Origin: Bog-793 sp035625025
Lineage (GTDB): Bacteria > Actinomycetota > Acidimicrobiia > Acidimicrobiales > Bog-793
Direction of reading: 5' to 3'
Length of the DNA stretch: 64,000 bases
Assembly (NCBI GenBank): GCA_035625025.1
Contig: DASPQJ010000054.1
Span: forward strand, 75,161 to 139,160
Part shown: piece by piece, positions 31,718-41,456 of the stretch
Layout of the letters: each line of letters starts with the position of its first letter
Numbering within the stretch: the first letter of the stretch is position 1
Notes under the pieces: model-generated
Databases searched by the model: none
What the model was told of the DNA's origin: nothing
What the model saw: only the letters and a program-made list of their open reading frames with translations
Made by a program: the position numbers and the translations under genes

Positions 31718-33211
31718 ATGCTCGTCCCCTATCCGCACTGGCTTAACCCAGGGGACAACGCCTGGCAGCTAACTGCGGCGACGCTCGTCGGATTGATGAG
31801 CCTGCCGGGCATCGCCGTTCTCTACGGCGGCATCGTGAAGCGGAAGTGGGCCGTCAACACGATGCTCATGGCGTTCGCCGGCTTCGCCGGCGTCCTCGTC
31901 GTGTGGGTGCTGTGGGCCTACGAAATGGGCTTCGGCCACCCGTTTAATCTCTGGCACGGAACCCTCAGCCCGTTCATCGGTCTGCCTGGATCGATCTTGT
32001 CGCACGCCTACGAGGAGGGTCAGGCGGTCATCCCGCTCCTCAAGGGTGCGATGCCGGCCCTGCACTTCCCGACCTCGAGCCTCGCCTACTTCCAGTTCGT
32101 GTTTGCCGCGATCACACCCTTGCTCTTTCTGGGAAGCGTGCTTGGGCGGATGAGCTTCAAGGCCTGGTGCGTCTTCGTTCCCGCTTGGACGACGTGCGCC
32201 TACACGGTAAACGCGATGCTGCTGTGGGGCGGCGGGTACTGGGCCGCACGCGGCGCCCTGGACTACTCCGGTGGCTACGTCATCCACCTCGCGGCCGGGG
32301 TGTCCGGATTCGTCGCCGCTTCGGTGATCGGTCCCCGTCTCGCCAGGGACCGTTGCGCCTTCCCGCCGACCAACCTCATGCTCGTGGCCGTCGGCATGGG
32401 GATGCTCTGGCTGGGCTGGAATGGATTCAACGGCGGCGACTCGTACTTCGCAGGCGCCAACGCCTCGGCGGCGGTACTCAACACGAACCTCGCGACCGCG
32501 ACCGCCCTGCTTGTCTGGGTCGTGATCGACATGCACTTCGGTCCGAAGAAACCGAACTTCCTCGGCGCGGTGAACGGGATGATCGTCGGGCTCGTCGCGA
32601 TCACGCCCGCCGCCGGTTACGTCAACGGCTGGGGAGCGCTCTGCATCGGCGCGATCGCGTCGGTCTTGGTCTGGCTCGCGTTCAACAAACTTTCCCGGTT
32701 TCGACCCTTCAGCAAAGTCGACGACGCGCTCGGTGTCGTGTACACGCACGGCTTTGCGGGACTCTTCGGCGGTCTGCTCACCGGCGTCTTCGCCGACCCG
32801 AAGATGATCGTGTACCTCTCGGCCAATGGTCAGTCGACGGGGGTGGCGGGTGCCGCCTATGGCCACCCGGGTCTCGTCTGGGTACAGTTCCTCGCCGCCC
32901 TGACGATCATCGTCTGGGACGGCACGGTCACGTTTGTCCTCCTCAAGATCATCGGCCTCGTCATACCGTTGCGGATGAAGGAGTCGGAGCTGAAGATCGG
33001 CGACCTCGCCGTCCACGCCGAGTACGTCGACCTGTCGGTCGACGACGAACGGCTGCTCCAGATGATCTCCGACGGGCGCGGCCAGGCGCTGACCGGTGAG
33101 TCGCTGCCGGCCAGCGCTGGAGGCCGGCCGGCACCGCCGGAACCGACCGTGACGAACGGGAACGGGAACGGGAACGGAAACGGCAACGGCGACGCGTCGA
33201 GCGGTGGCTGA
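31718..33211 (+). CDS. amt: Ammonium transporter
   Basis: 497 residues, about 11 membrane helices. Moves ammonium/ammonia across the membrane. The twin-His pore is present: LDYSGGYVIHLAAG and VYTHGFAGLFGGLLTG. A GAGGAGG ribosome binding site precedes ATG 31718. The cytoplasmic C-terminal region is extended by about 60 residues and ends in an Asn-Gly repeat encoded by a hexanucleotide repeat. No glnK follows, unlike most bacterial amt operons; gltB and gltD come next after a 237-base gap. A GlnR-like site lies upstream. Confidence 0.95.
   Translation: MLVPYPHWLNPGDNAWQLTAATLVGLMSLPGIAVLYGGIVKRKWAVNTMLMAFAGFAGVLVVWVLWAYEMGFGHPFNLWHGTLSPFIGLPGSILSHAYEEGQAVIPLLKGAMPALHFPTSSLAYFQFVFAAITPLLFLGSVLGRMSFKAWCVFVPAWTTCAYTVNAMLLWGGGYWAARGALDYSGGYVIHLAAGVSGFVAASVIGPRLARDRCAFPPTNLMLVAVGMGMLWLGWNGFNGGDSYFAGANASAAVLNTNLATATALLVWVVIDMHFGPKKPNFLGAVNGMIVGLVAITPAAGYVNGWGALCIGAIASVLVWLAFNKLSRFRPFSKVDDALGVVYTHGFAGLFGGLLTGVFADPKMIVYLSANGQSTGVAGAAYGHPGLVWVQFLAALTIIVWDGTVTFVLLKIIGLVIPLRMKESELKIGDLAVHAEYVDLSVDDERLLQMISDGRGQALTGESLPASAGGRPAPPEPTVTNGNGNGNGNGNGDASSGG
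33155..33190 (+). repeat. Hexanucleotide tandem repeat in amt
   Basis: Six consecutive copies of AACGGN (three AACGGG, one AACGGA, two AACGGC), encoding six Asn-Gly pairs at the Amt C terminus. Copy-number changes would alter the tail in steps of two residues without shifting the frame. Confidence 0.85.
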
Positions 33212-33295
33212 CGTGACGGCTGGTATCGAGGTGCGTCTTCTACCTGTCGAGGGATGGGGGGAAAGGGCGTCTTTTCCTGGGACCCGCGGATGATC

Positions 33296-33334
33296 GGTGT
33301 CCGGGTTGCGCCTGGGGGGCGCATCCCGGACACC
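33296..33334 (+). terminator. Long hairpin between amt and gltB
   Basis: GGTGTCCGGG (33296-33305) pairs perfectly with CCCGGACACC (33325-33334), with an inner TGCGCC/GGCGCA stem and a short loop. It lies 84 bases after the amt stop and 114 before the gltB start. No T tract follows. It may end amt transcripts or form part of a gltB leader. Confidence 0.5.
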
Positions 33335-33448
33335 TCGGAATTCGAGAGTTTCGGCTCCGGCTTGTAGAGTTTTGGTGCTCGGCCCATGGCCTCCTGGCAA
33401 TCCGGCGAATCTGCACGGTGTTGTCGCTCTACAGACAAGCGAATTCAA

Positions 33449-36400
33449 GTGAACGAAGCCAAGACCGAACAAGGCTTGTACGATCCGCGCTTTGAGCACG
33501 ATGCCTGTGGCATCGCCTTCGTCGCGCAACTCGGACAAGGCCCAAGTCACGAGGTCGTCGAGCTCGCCATCACCGCGCTCGAGAACCTCGCCCATCGTGG
33601 GGCGTTCGGCGCCGATCCCGAGACCGGCGACGGCGCTGGGATCACGGTGCAGATGCCCGACAGGTTCTTTCGCGAGTCGGTCGGAGTCTCTCTTCCTCCG
33701 GTCGGCTCGTACGCAAGCGGGATCGCGTTTCTGCCGCAGGACCCCGAGGAAGCGCGGCGCCGGAGAGAGGAGATCGCGCTACTGGCCGCCGACGAGGATC
33801 TGGAGGTGCTGTGTTGGCGCGAGGTTCCCGTTGAACTCGGCGCGGCGGGAAAGACGGCGGGCGCGATGGCGCCGAGTTTCTGGCAGTTGTTCCTTGGCTC
33901 AAAAGCCTCCGGCTCGCGCCCCGGATTGTCCGGCATGGAACTCGAGCGGCTCGCGTACGCGCTGAGAAAGCGCGCCGAGCACGCGATCACGGATTGCTAC
34001 TTCCCGTCGCTCTCGACACGGACCTTTATCTACAAGGGCATGTTGTCGTCGGTGCAGCTGCGGCGGGTCTTTCCCGACCTCTCTGACGCGCGCTTTGCCA
34101 GCGCGCTCGCGCTCGTGCACGCAAGGTTCTCGACGAACACGTTTCCCTCCTGGTCGCTCGCCCATCCCTACCGGCTGATCTCGCACAACGGTGAGATCAA
34201 CACGGTGCAGGGCAACCGCAACTGGATGCGCGCCCGCGAGGCGCAGTTGCGAAGCGACCTCTTCCCCGGCGACATCAACCGTCTGCTGCCGATCATCACC
34301 CCCGGCGGCAGTGACTCCGCGTCTTTCGACGAGGTGCTGGAGCTTCTGCACCTCGGCGGCCGATCGGTGCCACACGCGCTCTTGATGATGATCCCCGAAG
34401 CCTGGGAGAACCACGCCGAGATGGACTCCGCGCGGCGGTCCTTTTACCGCTTCCACGGATGCGTGATGGAACCGTGGGACGGTCCTGCGGCGATGGTCTT
34501 CACCGACGGCACGCTCATCGGCGCGACCCTCGACCGCAATGGACTCCGCCCGGAGCGTTACTGGGTGACCTCGGACGGCCTCGTCGTGATGGCCTCGGAG
34601 GTGGGCGTCCTCGACATCGCCCCGGAGCGGATCATCAAGAAGGGGCGCCTTCAGCCGGGACGGATGTTCCTCGTCGACACCGGGGCGGGAAGGATCATCG
34701 ACGACGCCGAGGTGAAAGAGAGCCTTGCCGCCGAACATCCCTACGGGGCGTGGCTCGCCGAGAATCTCCTGAGCATCGATGAACTGCCGCACCGCGAGAT
34801 GCTCGTGCCGCAGCACGGTTCCCTCGTCCGCCAGCAGCGTCTCTTCGGATACACGGACGAAGAGCTGCGGGTGATCGTCGCGCCAATGGCCCGCGCGGGA
34901 CTGGAGCCCACGGGCTCGATGGGTTCGGATACGCCGATCGCCGTACTCTCCGACCGCCCGCGTCTGCTGTTCGAGTACTTTGCGCAGCTTTTCGCCCAGG
35001 TGACGAATCCCCCGCTCGACGCGATCCGGGAAGAGCTCGTGACGTCGTTGTCGGCGACGATCGGTCCGGAGCAGAACCTTTTGCAGCCCACACAATCGTC
35101 TTGTCGCCAGATCACTCTCGAGTTCCCGATCATCTCCAATGACGACCTCGCCAAGCTGGTCTACGTCAACGAGCGCGGCGAGACGCCAGGTTTCAAGTCT
35201 TTCGTCGTCGACGGCCTGTACGAAGTGGCGGGGGGTGGGGAGGCGCTCGGGCGCGCCCTCGAGCGGATCTGTGCCGAGGTCGTCACGGCGATCGAGGGCG
35301 GCGCGAACGTCATCATCCTCTCGGACCGCCACGCCAGCGTCGCGCTCGCGCCCATCCCGTCCTTGCTGCTCGTCTCGGCGGTCCACCAGCATCTCGTGCG
35401 GGAAAAGTCTCGCGCCCGTGCCGGACTAGTCGTCGAGTCCGGCGACGCCCGGGAGACGCACCACATGGCGCTTCTCGTCAGCTACGGCGCCGCCGCGGTC
35501 AACCCGTACCTCGCGGTGGACTCGGTAATCGACATGGCGAGACGTGGTCTCATCGATCTGCCGGAGCGTCGGGCCGTGGCTAATTACGTGAAAGCCGCGG
35601 GCAAGGGCGTGTTGAAGGTGATGTCGAAGATGGGCATCTCGACCATCGCCTCGTACACCGGTGCCCAGGTTTTCGAGGCGGTCGGTCTCGACCAGGGCCT
35701 CGTCGACCGTTACTTCACGGGGACGACGAGCAAGCTCGGCGGCGTGGGCCTGGACGTGCTGGCGGAAGAGGTCGCCCGCCGGCACCACTCCGCCTTCAAC
35801 GGGCGCCCGGGCGAGCTCGACCACCGCGAGCTCGAAACGGGCGGCGACTACCACTGGCGTCGCGAAGGCGAGTACCACCTCTTGAACCCGAAGACGGTGT
35901 TCAAGCTCCAGCAGGCGACGCGCTCGGGTGACTACGAAGTCTTCAAACAGTACACGCGGCTCGTCGACGACCAGTCGGAGCGGCTGGCGACGCTGCGCGG
36001 ACTGTTGCGGCTGCGCACGGGCGAGGGGGCCCCTCGCCAACCGGTGCCGCTCGACGAGGTCGAGCCGGTGGAAGCGATCGTCAAGCATTTCGCCACCGGC
36101 GCGATGTCCTACGGTTCGATCTCCTCCGAGGCGCACGAAACCCTCGCCGTGGCGATGAACCGCCTCGGCGCCCGATCGAACTCGGGTGAGGGAGGGGAGG
36201 ACCCGGCACGCTACGTGCCCGACCCGAACGGCGATTCGCGACGCAGCGCGACGAAGCAGGTCGCCTCGGGTCGCTTCGGCGTGACGAGCGAGTACCTGAC
36301 GAACGCCGACGACCTGCAGATCAAGATGGCCCAGGGTGCCAAGCCCGGCGAGGGTGGCCAGCTCCCGGGCGCGAAGGTTTACCCGTGGATCGCCAAGACC

Positions 36401-38008
36401 CGGTACTCGACACCGGGGGTGGGGCTGATCTCGCCACCTCCGCACCACGACATCTACTCGATCGAAGATCTCGCCCAGTTGATCCACGACCTCAAGAACG
36501 CCAACAATCGCGCCCGGATCAACGTGAAGCTCGTCGCCGAGGTCGGCGTCGGGACAGTCGCGGCGGGGGTCGCCAAGGCGCACGCCGACGTGGTGCTCAT
36601 CTCCGGCGAGGACGGTGGCACCGGGGCGTCGCCGCTCACGTCGATCAAGCACGCCGGCGTTCCCTGGGAGTTGGGCCTCGCCGAGACCCAGCAGACTTTG
36701 GTGCGGAACGCCCTGCGCGATCGCATCGTCGTGCAGGTCGACGGGCAGATGAAGACCGGCCGTGACGTCGTCATCGGGGCATTGCTCGGCGCCGAGGAGT
36801 TCGGTTTCGGGACCGCGCCGCTTGTCGTGCTGGGGTGCGTGATGATGCGGGTCTGCCACCTCGACACTTGTCCGGTCGGGATCGCGACCCAGAACCGGGA
36901 GCTGCGCAAGCGCTTCGCGGGGCGCCCGGAGTACGTCGAGACCTTCTTCACCTTCATCGCCCGAGAGGTGCGGGAGTATCTCGCGCAACTGGGTTTCCGC
37001 ACCCTCGACCAGGCCGTCGGGCACGTCGAGTGCCTCGACGTCGAACCGGCCGTGAAGCACTGGAAGGCCGCCGGCCTCGACCTGCGGCCGTTGCTCACCC
37101 GGGTCGAGCCCTATCTCGGCACGACCGAGCTCCACCAGGTGCGCGCCCAGGACCACGGCCTCGACCGGGCGCTCGACAACGAGCTGCTCGAGCTGGCGAA
37201 GCCGGCTCTCGAGCGGGGAGAACCGGTCGAGATCTCGCTCCCGGTACGGAACGTGCACCGCACAGTCGGCACGATGCTCGGTGCCGAAGTGACCCGGCGC
37301 TACGGAGGTGCGGGCCTGCCCCCGGGCACGATCAAGATCACGTTGTCCGGCTCGGGCGGTCAAAGCTTCGGCGCGTTCATCCCCTCCGGCGTTGAGATCG
37401 TCCTGTACGGGGACACCAACGACTACCTGGCCAAGGGCCTCTCCGGCGGCACTGTCGTCGTCCGTCCGCCAGTCGGCGCCGGTTTCGTCGCCGAGGAGAA
37501 CATCATCGCTGGAAACGTCTGCGCCTACGGGGCGACGGGTGGCGAGTTGTTCATTGCCGGACAGGTCGGCGAGCGCTTCTGCGTCCGCAACTCAGGCGCG
37601 ACGGCGGTGGTCGAAGGCGTCGGTGACCACGGATGCGAGTACATGACGGGGGGCCGTGCCGTCGTGCTCGGGCCCACCGGCCGCAACTTCGCGGCCGGAA
37701 TGTCGGGCGGTCTCGCCTACGTCTGGGACCCCGAGGACCTGCTGACGCGGCGCCTCAACCGCCAGATGGTTGACCTCGAGCCGCTCGACGACGAGGACCG
37801 GGCATTCCTGGCCGCGGTGATCACGCGCCATAGGGAGCTCACCGGCTCGGAACTGGGGGCACGCCTCGTCGCCCGGATGCCCGAGGTCATCGGCGAGTTC
37901 AAGAAGATCATGCCTTTCGATTATCGCCGGGTGATCGAGGCGACGCGGCGGGCCGTGGCGAGCGGGGAGTCGGTCGACGACGCGGTCATGGCGGCGGCGC
38001 ATGGCTGA
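33449..38008 (+). CDS. gltB: Glutamate synthase large subunit
   Basis: About 1519 residues from GTG at 33449. Makes glutamate from glutamine and 2-oxoglutarate. The short propeptide ends before Cys19 (YDPRFEHDACGIAF), the N-terminal nucleophile of the amidotransferase domain. The central domain leads to the FMN-binding synthase domain (GAMSYGSISSEAHETLA, PGEGGQLPG, SGEDGGTGASPLTS). A 3Fe-4S cluster is bound by CVMMRVCHLDTCPVG. The C-terminal glutamate synthase domain has the repeated Gly pattern. ATG at 33386 would add 21 residues unlike the family. gltD overlaps the end by eight bases. Confidence 0.96.
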   Translation: MNEAKTEQGLYDPRFEHDACGIAFVAQLGQGPSHEVVELAITALENLAHRGAFGADPETGDGAGITVQMPDRFFRESVGVSLPPVGSYASGIAFLPQDPEEARRRREEIALLAADEDLEVLCWREVPVELGAAGKTAGAMAPSFWQLFLGSKASGSRPGLSGMELERLAYALRKRAEHAITDCYFPSLSTRTFIYKGMLSSVQLRRVFPDLSDARFASALALVHARFSTNTFPSWSLAHPYRLISHNGEINTVQGNRNWMRAREAQLRSDLFPGDINRLLPIITPGGSDSASFDEVLELLHLGGRSVPHALLMMIPEAWENHAEMDSARRSFYRFHGCVMEPWDGPAAMVFTDGTLIGATLDRNGLRPERYWVTSDGLVVMASEVGVLDIAPERIIKKGRLQPGRMFLVDTGAGRIIDDAEVKESLAAEHPYGAWLAENLLSIDELPHREMLVPQHGSLVRQQRLFGYTDEELRVIVAPMARAGLEPTGSMGSDTPIAVLSDRPRLLFEYFAQLFAQVTNPPLDAIREELVTSLSATIGPEQNLLQPTQSSCRQITLEFPIISNDDLAKLVYVNERGETPGFKSFVVDGLYEVAGGGEALGRALERICAEVVTAIEGGANVIILSDRHASVALAPIPSLLLVSAVHQHLVREKSRARAGLVVESGDARETHHMALLVSYGAAAVNPYLAVDSVIDMARRGLIDLPERRAVANYVKAAGKGVLKVMSKMGISTIASYTGAQVFEAVGLDQGLVDRYFTGTTSKLGGVGLDVLAEEVARRHHSAFNGRPGELDHRELETGGDYHWRREGEYHLLNPKTVFKLQQATRSGDYEVFKQYTRLVDDQSERLATLRGLLRLRTGEGAPRQPVPLDEVEPVEAIVKHFATGAMSYGSISSEAHETLAVAMNRLGARSNSGEGGEDPARYVPDPNGDSRRSATKQVASGRFGVTSEYLTNADDLQIKMAQGAKPGEGGQLPGAKVYPWIAKTRYSTPGVGLISPPPHHDIYSIEDLAQLIHDLKNANNRARINVKLVAEVGVGTVAAGVAKAHADVVLISGEDGGTGASPLTSIKHAGVPWELGLAETQQTLVRNALRDRIVVQVDGQMKTGRDVVIGALLGAEEFGFGTAPLVVLGCVMMRVCHLDTCPVGIATQNRELRKRFAGRPEYVETFFTFIAREVREYLAQLGFRTLDQAVGHVECLDVEPAVKHWKAAGLDLRPLLTRVEPYLGTTELHQVRAQDHGLDRALDNELLELAKPALERGEPVEISLPVRNVHRTVGTMLGAEVTRRYGGAGLPPGTIKITLSGSGGQSFGAFIPSGVEIVLYGDTNDYLAKGLSGGTVVVRPPVGAGFVAEENIIAGNVCAYGATGGELFIAGQVGERFCVRNSGATAVVEGVGDHGCEYMTGGRAVVLGPTGRNFAAGMSGGLAYVWDPEDLLTRRLNRQMVDLEPLDDEDRAFLAAVITRHRELTGSELGARLVARMPEVIGEFKKIMPFDYRRVIEATRRAVASGESVDDAVMAAAHG

Positions 38009-39491
38009 CCCCCGGGGCTTTCTGAGTTTCGAGCGACGGGGGCCCGCGCGGCGCCCTGTCGCGGAGCGGATCCACGACTGGCGGGAGATCTACTTGCCGT
38101 TCGCGCCGGAGGCGCTGCGTGTCCAGGCGGCGCGCTGTATGGACTGCGGGATCCCCTTCTGCCACCAGGGTTGCCCGCTCGGCAACCTGATCCCGGAGTG
38201 GAACGACCTCGTTTACCGCGACGAGATGGCCCAAGCGGCGGACCGCCTGCACGCGACGAACAACTTCCCGGAATTCACGGGCAGGCTGTGCCCGGCCCCA
38301 TGCGAGGGCGCCTGTGTCCTGGGAATCAACGCCGACCCGGTGTCGATCAAACAGGTCGAGTTCGAGATCGCCGAATGGGCGACGGCGGATCTCAGACCGC
38401 AACTCGTGTCGCCCGCGACAGGCCGGCGAGTCGCCGTCGTCGGATCGGGTCCCGCTGGATTGGCCGCCGCCCAGCAGCTCACCCGGGCGGGTCATGACGT
38501 CGTCGTCTACGAGCGAGCCGAGCGCCTCGGCGGACTGATCCGCTACGGGGTGCCCGAGTTCAAGCTGGAAAAGGCGGCGATCGACCGCCGGATCGAGCAG
38601 ATGCGAGCCGAGGGCACGCGCTTCGAGGCGCGGACCGCGATCGGCGAGGGATCTGTCGGCGAAGTCCCCGGGACGGCCGCGCCGGACGCGCGGATCATCT
38701 CGGCTCGCGAGCTACGCGCGACCCACGACGCAGTCGTGCTCGCGGTCGGCTCGACGAAGCCGCGTGATCTGCCTGTTCCCGGTCGGCAGCTCGCCGGAGT
38801 CCATTTCGCGATGGACTTCTTGAAAGGGGCCAACCTCGTCTGCGAGGGTGCGATACCCCGAGCACCGATCGACGCCGCCGGCAAGCGCGTCGTCATCCTC
38901 GGCGGGGGCGACACGGGGGCCGACTGCCTCGGGACCGTGCATCGCCAGGGTGCGTCGTCGGTCGACCAGGTCGAGATCCTGCCCGAGCCGCCCGGGACCC
39001 GGGCGCCAGACAACCCCTGGCCGACCTGGCCGAGGACGCTCCACCTCGCGGCAGCCCACGAAGAAGGCGGCGAACGGCTCTACTCCCTCGCCACGTCCTC
39101 GTTCGCCGATGACGGCGCCGGCGCGGTGGCGGCGCTCCTCGTCGACTCGGTGCGGTACGCCGAAGGCCGATTTGAGGTCGTCGACGGGACGCGCCGGAAG
39201 ATTGCGGCCGACCTCGTATTGCTGGCTCTCGGTTTCACGGGTCCGGAGCAGAGCGGCGTCGTCGGCGAACTCGGACTGGCACTGAACGAACGCCAGAACG
39301 TCGCAGTCGACGGCGACTTCATGACGAGCGTCGACGGCGTCTTCGCCTGCGGCGACATGGCCCGGGGGCAGAGCCTCGTCGTCTGGGCAGTCGCCGAGGG
39401 CCGCTCCGCCGCGGCGGCGGTCGACACCTATCTCATGGGATCGACCGATCTGCCCTGGCCTCTGCGGCCGGGTGAGGTGGCGCTCGCCTGA
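38001..39491 (+). CDS. gltD: Glutamate synthase small subunit
   Basis: 496 residues. Supplies electrons from NADPH through FAD and two 4Fe-4S clusters to GltB. The N-terminal cluster-binding region holds CMDCGIPFCHQGCPLG and GRLCPAPCEGACVLGI. The FAD site is VVGSGPAGLAAAQQL, and the NADPH site is VILGGGDTGADCLGT. A second FAD motif, FACGDMARGQSLVVWAVAEG, closes the domain (core ACGDMARGQ). It overlaps gltB by eight bases, so the two subunits are coupled. The block ends here; a decayed hydrolase gene follows. Confidence 0.96.
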   Translation: MADPRGFLSFERRGPARRPVAERIHDWREIYLPFAPEALRVQAARCMDCGIPFCHQGCPLGNLIPEWNDLVYRDEMAQAADRLHATNNFPEFTGRLCPAPCEGACVLGINADPVSIKQVEFEIAEWATADLRPQLVSPATGRRVAVVGSGPAGLAAAQQLTRAGHDVVVYERAERLGGLIRYGVPEFKLEKAAIDRRIEQMRAEGTRFEARTAIGEGSVGEVPGTAAPDARIISARELRATHDAVVLAVGSTKPRDLPVPGRQLAGVHFAMDFLKGANLVCEGAIPRAPIDAAGKRVVILGGGDTGADCLGTVHRQGASSVDQVEILPEPPGTRAPDNPWPTWPRTLHLAAAHEEGGERLYSLATSSFADDGAGAVAALLVDSVRYAEGRFEVVDGTRRKIAADLVLLALGFTGPEQSGVVGELGLALNERQNVAVDGDFMTSVDGVFACGDMARGQSLVVWAVAEGRSAAAAVDTYLMGSTDLPWPLRPGEVALA

Positions 39492-39739
39492 GACGGGTCG
39501 GCCGGGAGATCGTCCGGTTCGCCGAGATCGGAGCGAGTGGGCCCGGTGGATCTGTTGGCAACGCGGCAGACAGCCGTCGTGCGACGGGGTTGACGAGGGA
39601 AGACCATGTCGTGTGGCGCGGGGGGTTCGCACGGCGTTCGGGAACGCGGTGGCCGTCCTGCTCGCCTCGACCTGGGCGGGGTCCCCCGGCGGCGGCCTGG
39701 GCCACCGGCTCCGTTCGTTGGGACGTCGCGCGCCCTTCT

Positions 39740-40498
39740 TCCGCCGGGGGCGCCGCGGCTTGACCCGTCGGCGCCGCCGGGCAATCCGTTCGCGACGACG
39801 ACTATCGCGCCGACCTGCGCAGTCGCCAGGGCAACATCACGGCCGCGCTGTACGACTCCGAGAATCGCGAGCTCCACCTGCCGACCCGGGGTCAGGGAAC
39901 AGACGGCGAGCATCGGGAGGGTCGACATCCTCGTCACGCTGCTCCACGAGGAGCGGGCCGCCTTTCACCCGCTCGACGAGGACGACGAGGCTCTCGCCAC
40001 CGGGATGATCGAGGCGCGCGCCAACGACGAAGCCACGGATTTGCGGGGCGCGGCGGGCGGTAGCGGGGCGATCGCGTGCTTTGACGCGCTCGCCGGATTC
40101 ACCGACACGACGCCGGACACGGAAGTTGCTGGGGCGAGACGACGATGGCGCTCGGCCAAGTCAGGCTGCTCGAGCGTCTCGTGGTGGCGAATGCGCTCCT
40201 CGATTCCGCCTCGCGGACCTACGAGCTCGGGCGGAGGGAGAACGTGATCACGTCCGTCGCTGGGACGTGTGTGCCGGACCCCCGGCGAGCGTGTCGGTCG
40301 CGTCAAATAACGGCTGGGTCCCGATCGTCGCGGGTAACTGGCAGATCAACGGCATCGGCCACGTCGACGGTCAGGGCCGCGCCTAGCTCGTCGCCGTGCG
40401 CAGCAACGAGACCGCGACCGAGGCCTACGGGATCACGACGATCGAGGGGATCTCGCGGGTCCTCTGGTCCCGGCTCGCTATCCCCCGGCCGCGGTAGC
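39740..40498 (+). pseudogene. Broken class A beta-lactamase-fold hydrolase gene
   Basis: Consecutive pieces of one protein occur in different frames. 39791-39900: RQGNITAALYDSENRELHL. About 39890-40130: TASIGRVDILVTLLHEE, ALATGMIEARANDEAT and GGSGAIACFDALAG. 40145-40255: LLERLVVANALLDSASRTYEL. 40255-40498: NNGWVPIVAGNWQINGIGHV, then an in-frame TAG at 40384 where a Tyr is expected, then LVAVRSNETATEAYGITTIEG. Three frameshifts and one stop break the gene. The active-site S-x-x-K appears as SIGR, so Lys is also lost. Such serine hydrolases are common in Actinobacteria. The N-terminal signal peptide could not be traced. Confidence 0.7.
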
Positions 40499-40942
40499 TG
40501 TGGTTCCGCCCGCGAGGAGCTCGTCGGTCGCCGGATCGGCTTCGCCCCCGAAGTGGAGTTCGAGCACTCGCCGGAAGCTCGGTTCGGCGGGCGCCGCCCG
40601 CAGGAACAGCGTCATCGACGAGCGCAGTTTCATGGCGTCGATCGCACCGAAGATCTCGGGAGCTCTCGCCGCGGCGCCCGCGACGAGAACTTCGCAGCAG
40701 GCGACAAGGCGCGGGCCGAGGATTGGGTGCGCGAGGTAAGCCTTGGCCTCTTCAAGCGAGGAGATCGCGAAGTACTGGGACGTCGCGCTCTTGCCGAGAC
40801 CGGCGATCTGGGGGAAGACAAACCACATCCAGTGGCCGGTCTTGTGGCCCCGGCGCAGTTCGTCGAGGGCTCGTTCGAAGGTGGCCGCGCGATCCTGAGC
40901 CCGCACGAAGCGTTCGAGTTTGCCGGGATCGTCACCTGTCAT
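40478..40942 (-). CDS. DUF1810 family protein
   Basis: 154 residues. Family pattern: LERFVRAQDRAATFERALDE, GHKTGHWMWFVFPQIAGLG and SQYFAISSLEEAKAYLAHPI (cited as conserved blocks). The protein is soluble and helical; DUF1810 proteins have no established biochemical role. The C terminus is Ala/Gly/Thr-rich. It shares ATGA with the upstream cupin gene stop, so the two are an operon. Its stop overlaps the tail of the broken hydrolase gene on the other strand. Confidence 0.87.
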   Translation of the reverse strand: MTGDDPGKLERFVRAQDRAATFERALDELRRGHKTGHWMWFVFPQIAGLGKSATSQYFAISSLEEAKAYLAHPILGPRLVACCEVLVAGAAARAPEIFGAIDAMKLRSSMTLFLRAAPAEPSFRRVLELHFGGEADPATDELLAGGTTATAAGG

Positions 40943-41304
40943 CGGGCGGGTGCGCGCCGGATCGGCACTGTCGCATCGCTCGCCTCCTCAGCGGGGAAAT
41001 GGATGGCGAGCCAGCGGGTACCAGGGTTGGCGCGGACGAGACGGTGCGGCGTGTGCCAGGGGAGGAACACCCAGTCCCCTGGATCGAGCGAGAGGCGTTC
41101 GTTGTCGATCTCAAGTTCGGCACCACCGTCCACCAGGACGACCCACTCGTCGTGGTCCTGATCGAATTCGATTGGTGCGGCGAGCTCGCCGCTCAGGATC
41201 TGCTCGATCACCACGCCGTGCAGCTGGAAGAGCTCATCGGTTCGCTCACCGTTGACAGGTGCGAGGGACGAGTCGACGAGGTGACCACGACGGAATGCCG
41301 ACAT
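40939..41304 (-). CDS. Cupin domain protein
   Basis: 121-residue single-domain cupin. Motif 1 reads FDQDHDEWVVLVDGGAELEID, with HDEW giving one His and one Glu in place of the usual H-x-H; motif 2 reads PGDWVFLPWHTPHRL with the third His. This is typical of small cupins with metal or sugar ligands. The role is unknown. It is the first gene of a two-gene unit with the DUF1810 gene and diverges from the carboxypeptidase gene at 41457. Confidence 0.83.
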   Translation of the reverse strand: MSAFRRGHLVDSSLAPVNGERTDELFQLHGVVIEQILSGELAAPIEFDQDHDEWVVLVDGGAELEIDNERLSLDPGDWVFLPWHTPHRLVRANPGTRWLAIHFPAEEASDATVPIRRAPAR

Positions 41305-41456
41305 GGTCCGAGGTTACGCCGGCGTGGCGCGCAATGGGCCGGTCAAGCGCGAGGCGCTCTTGCCCGAGGGAGGGAAGGCAGTGTTTCCCACCGGTCACGG
41401 CGACACCGGATAGATTCCGTGCGAATTCGCCCGCGCCGATCGGAGAAGACCACCGC

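Noticed and set aside
33386..33448. gltB starting at ATG 33386
   Set aside because: It adds 21 residues unlike the short family propeptide; GTG 33449 places the catalytic Cys at residue 19.
31769..33595. 608-residue open frame opposite amt
   Set aside because: It is the reverse shadow of a clear ammonium transporter; the translation is Arg/Asp/Glu-rich with no domain, as expected in high-GC DNA.
35426..37363. 645-residue open frame opposite gltB
   Set aside because: Shadow of the conserved glutamate synthase gene, with low-complexity composition and no family motif.
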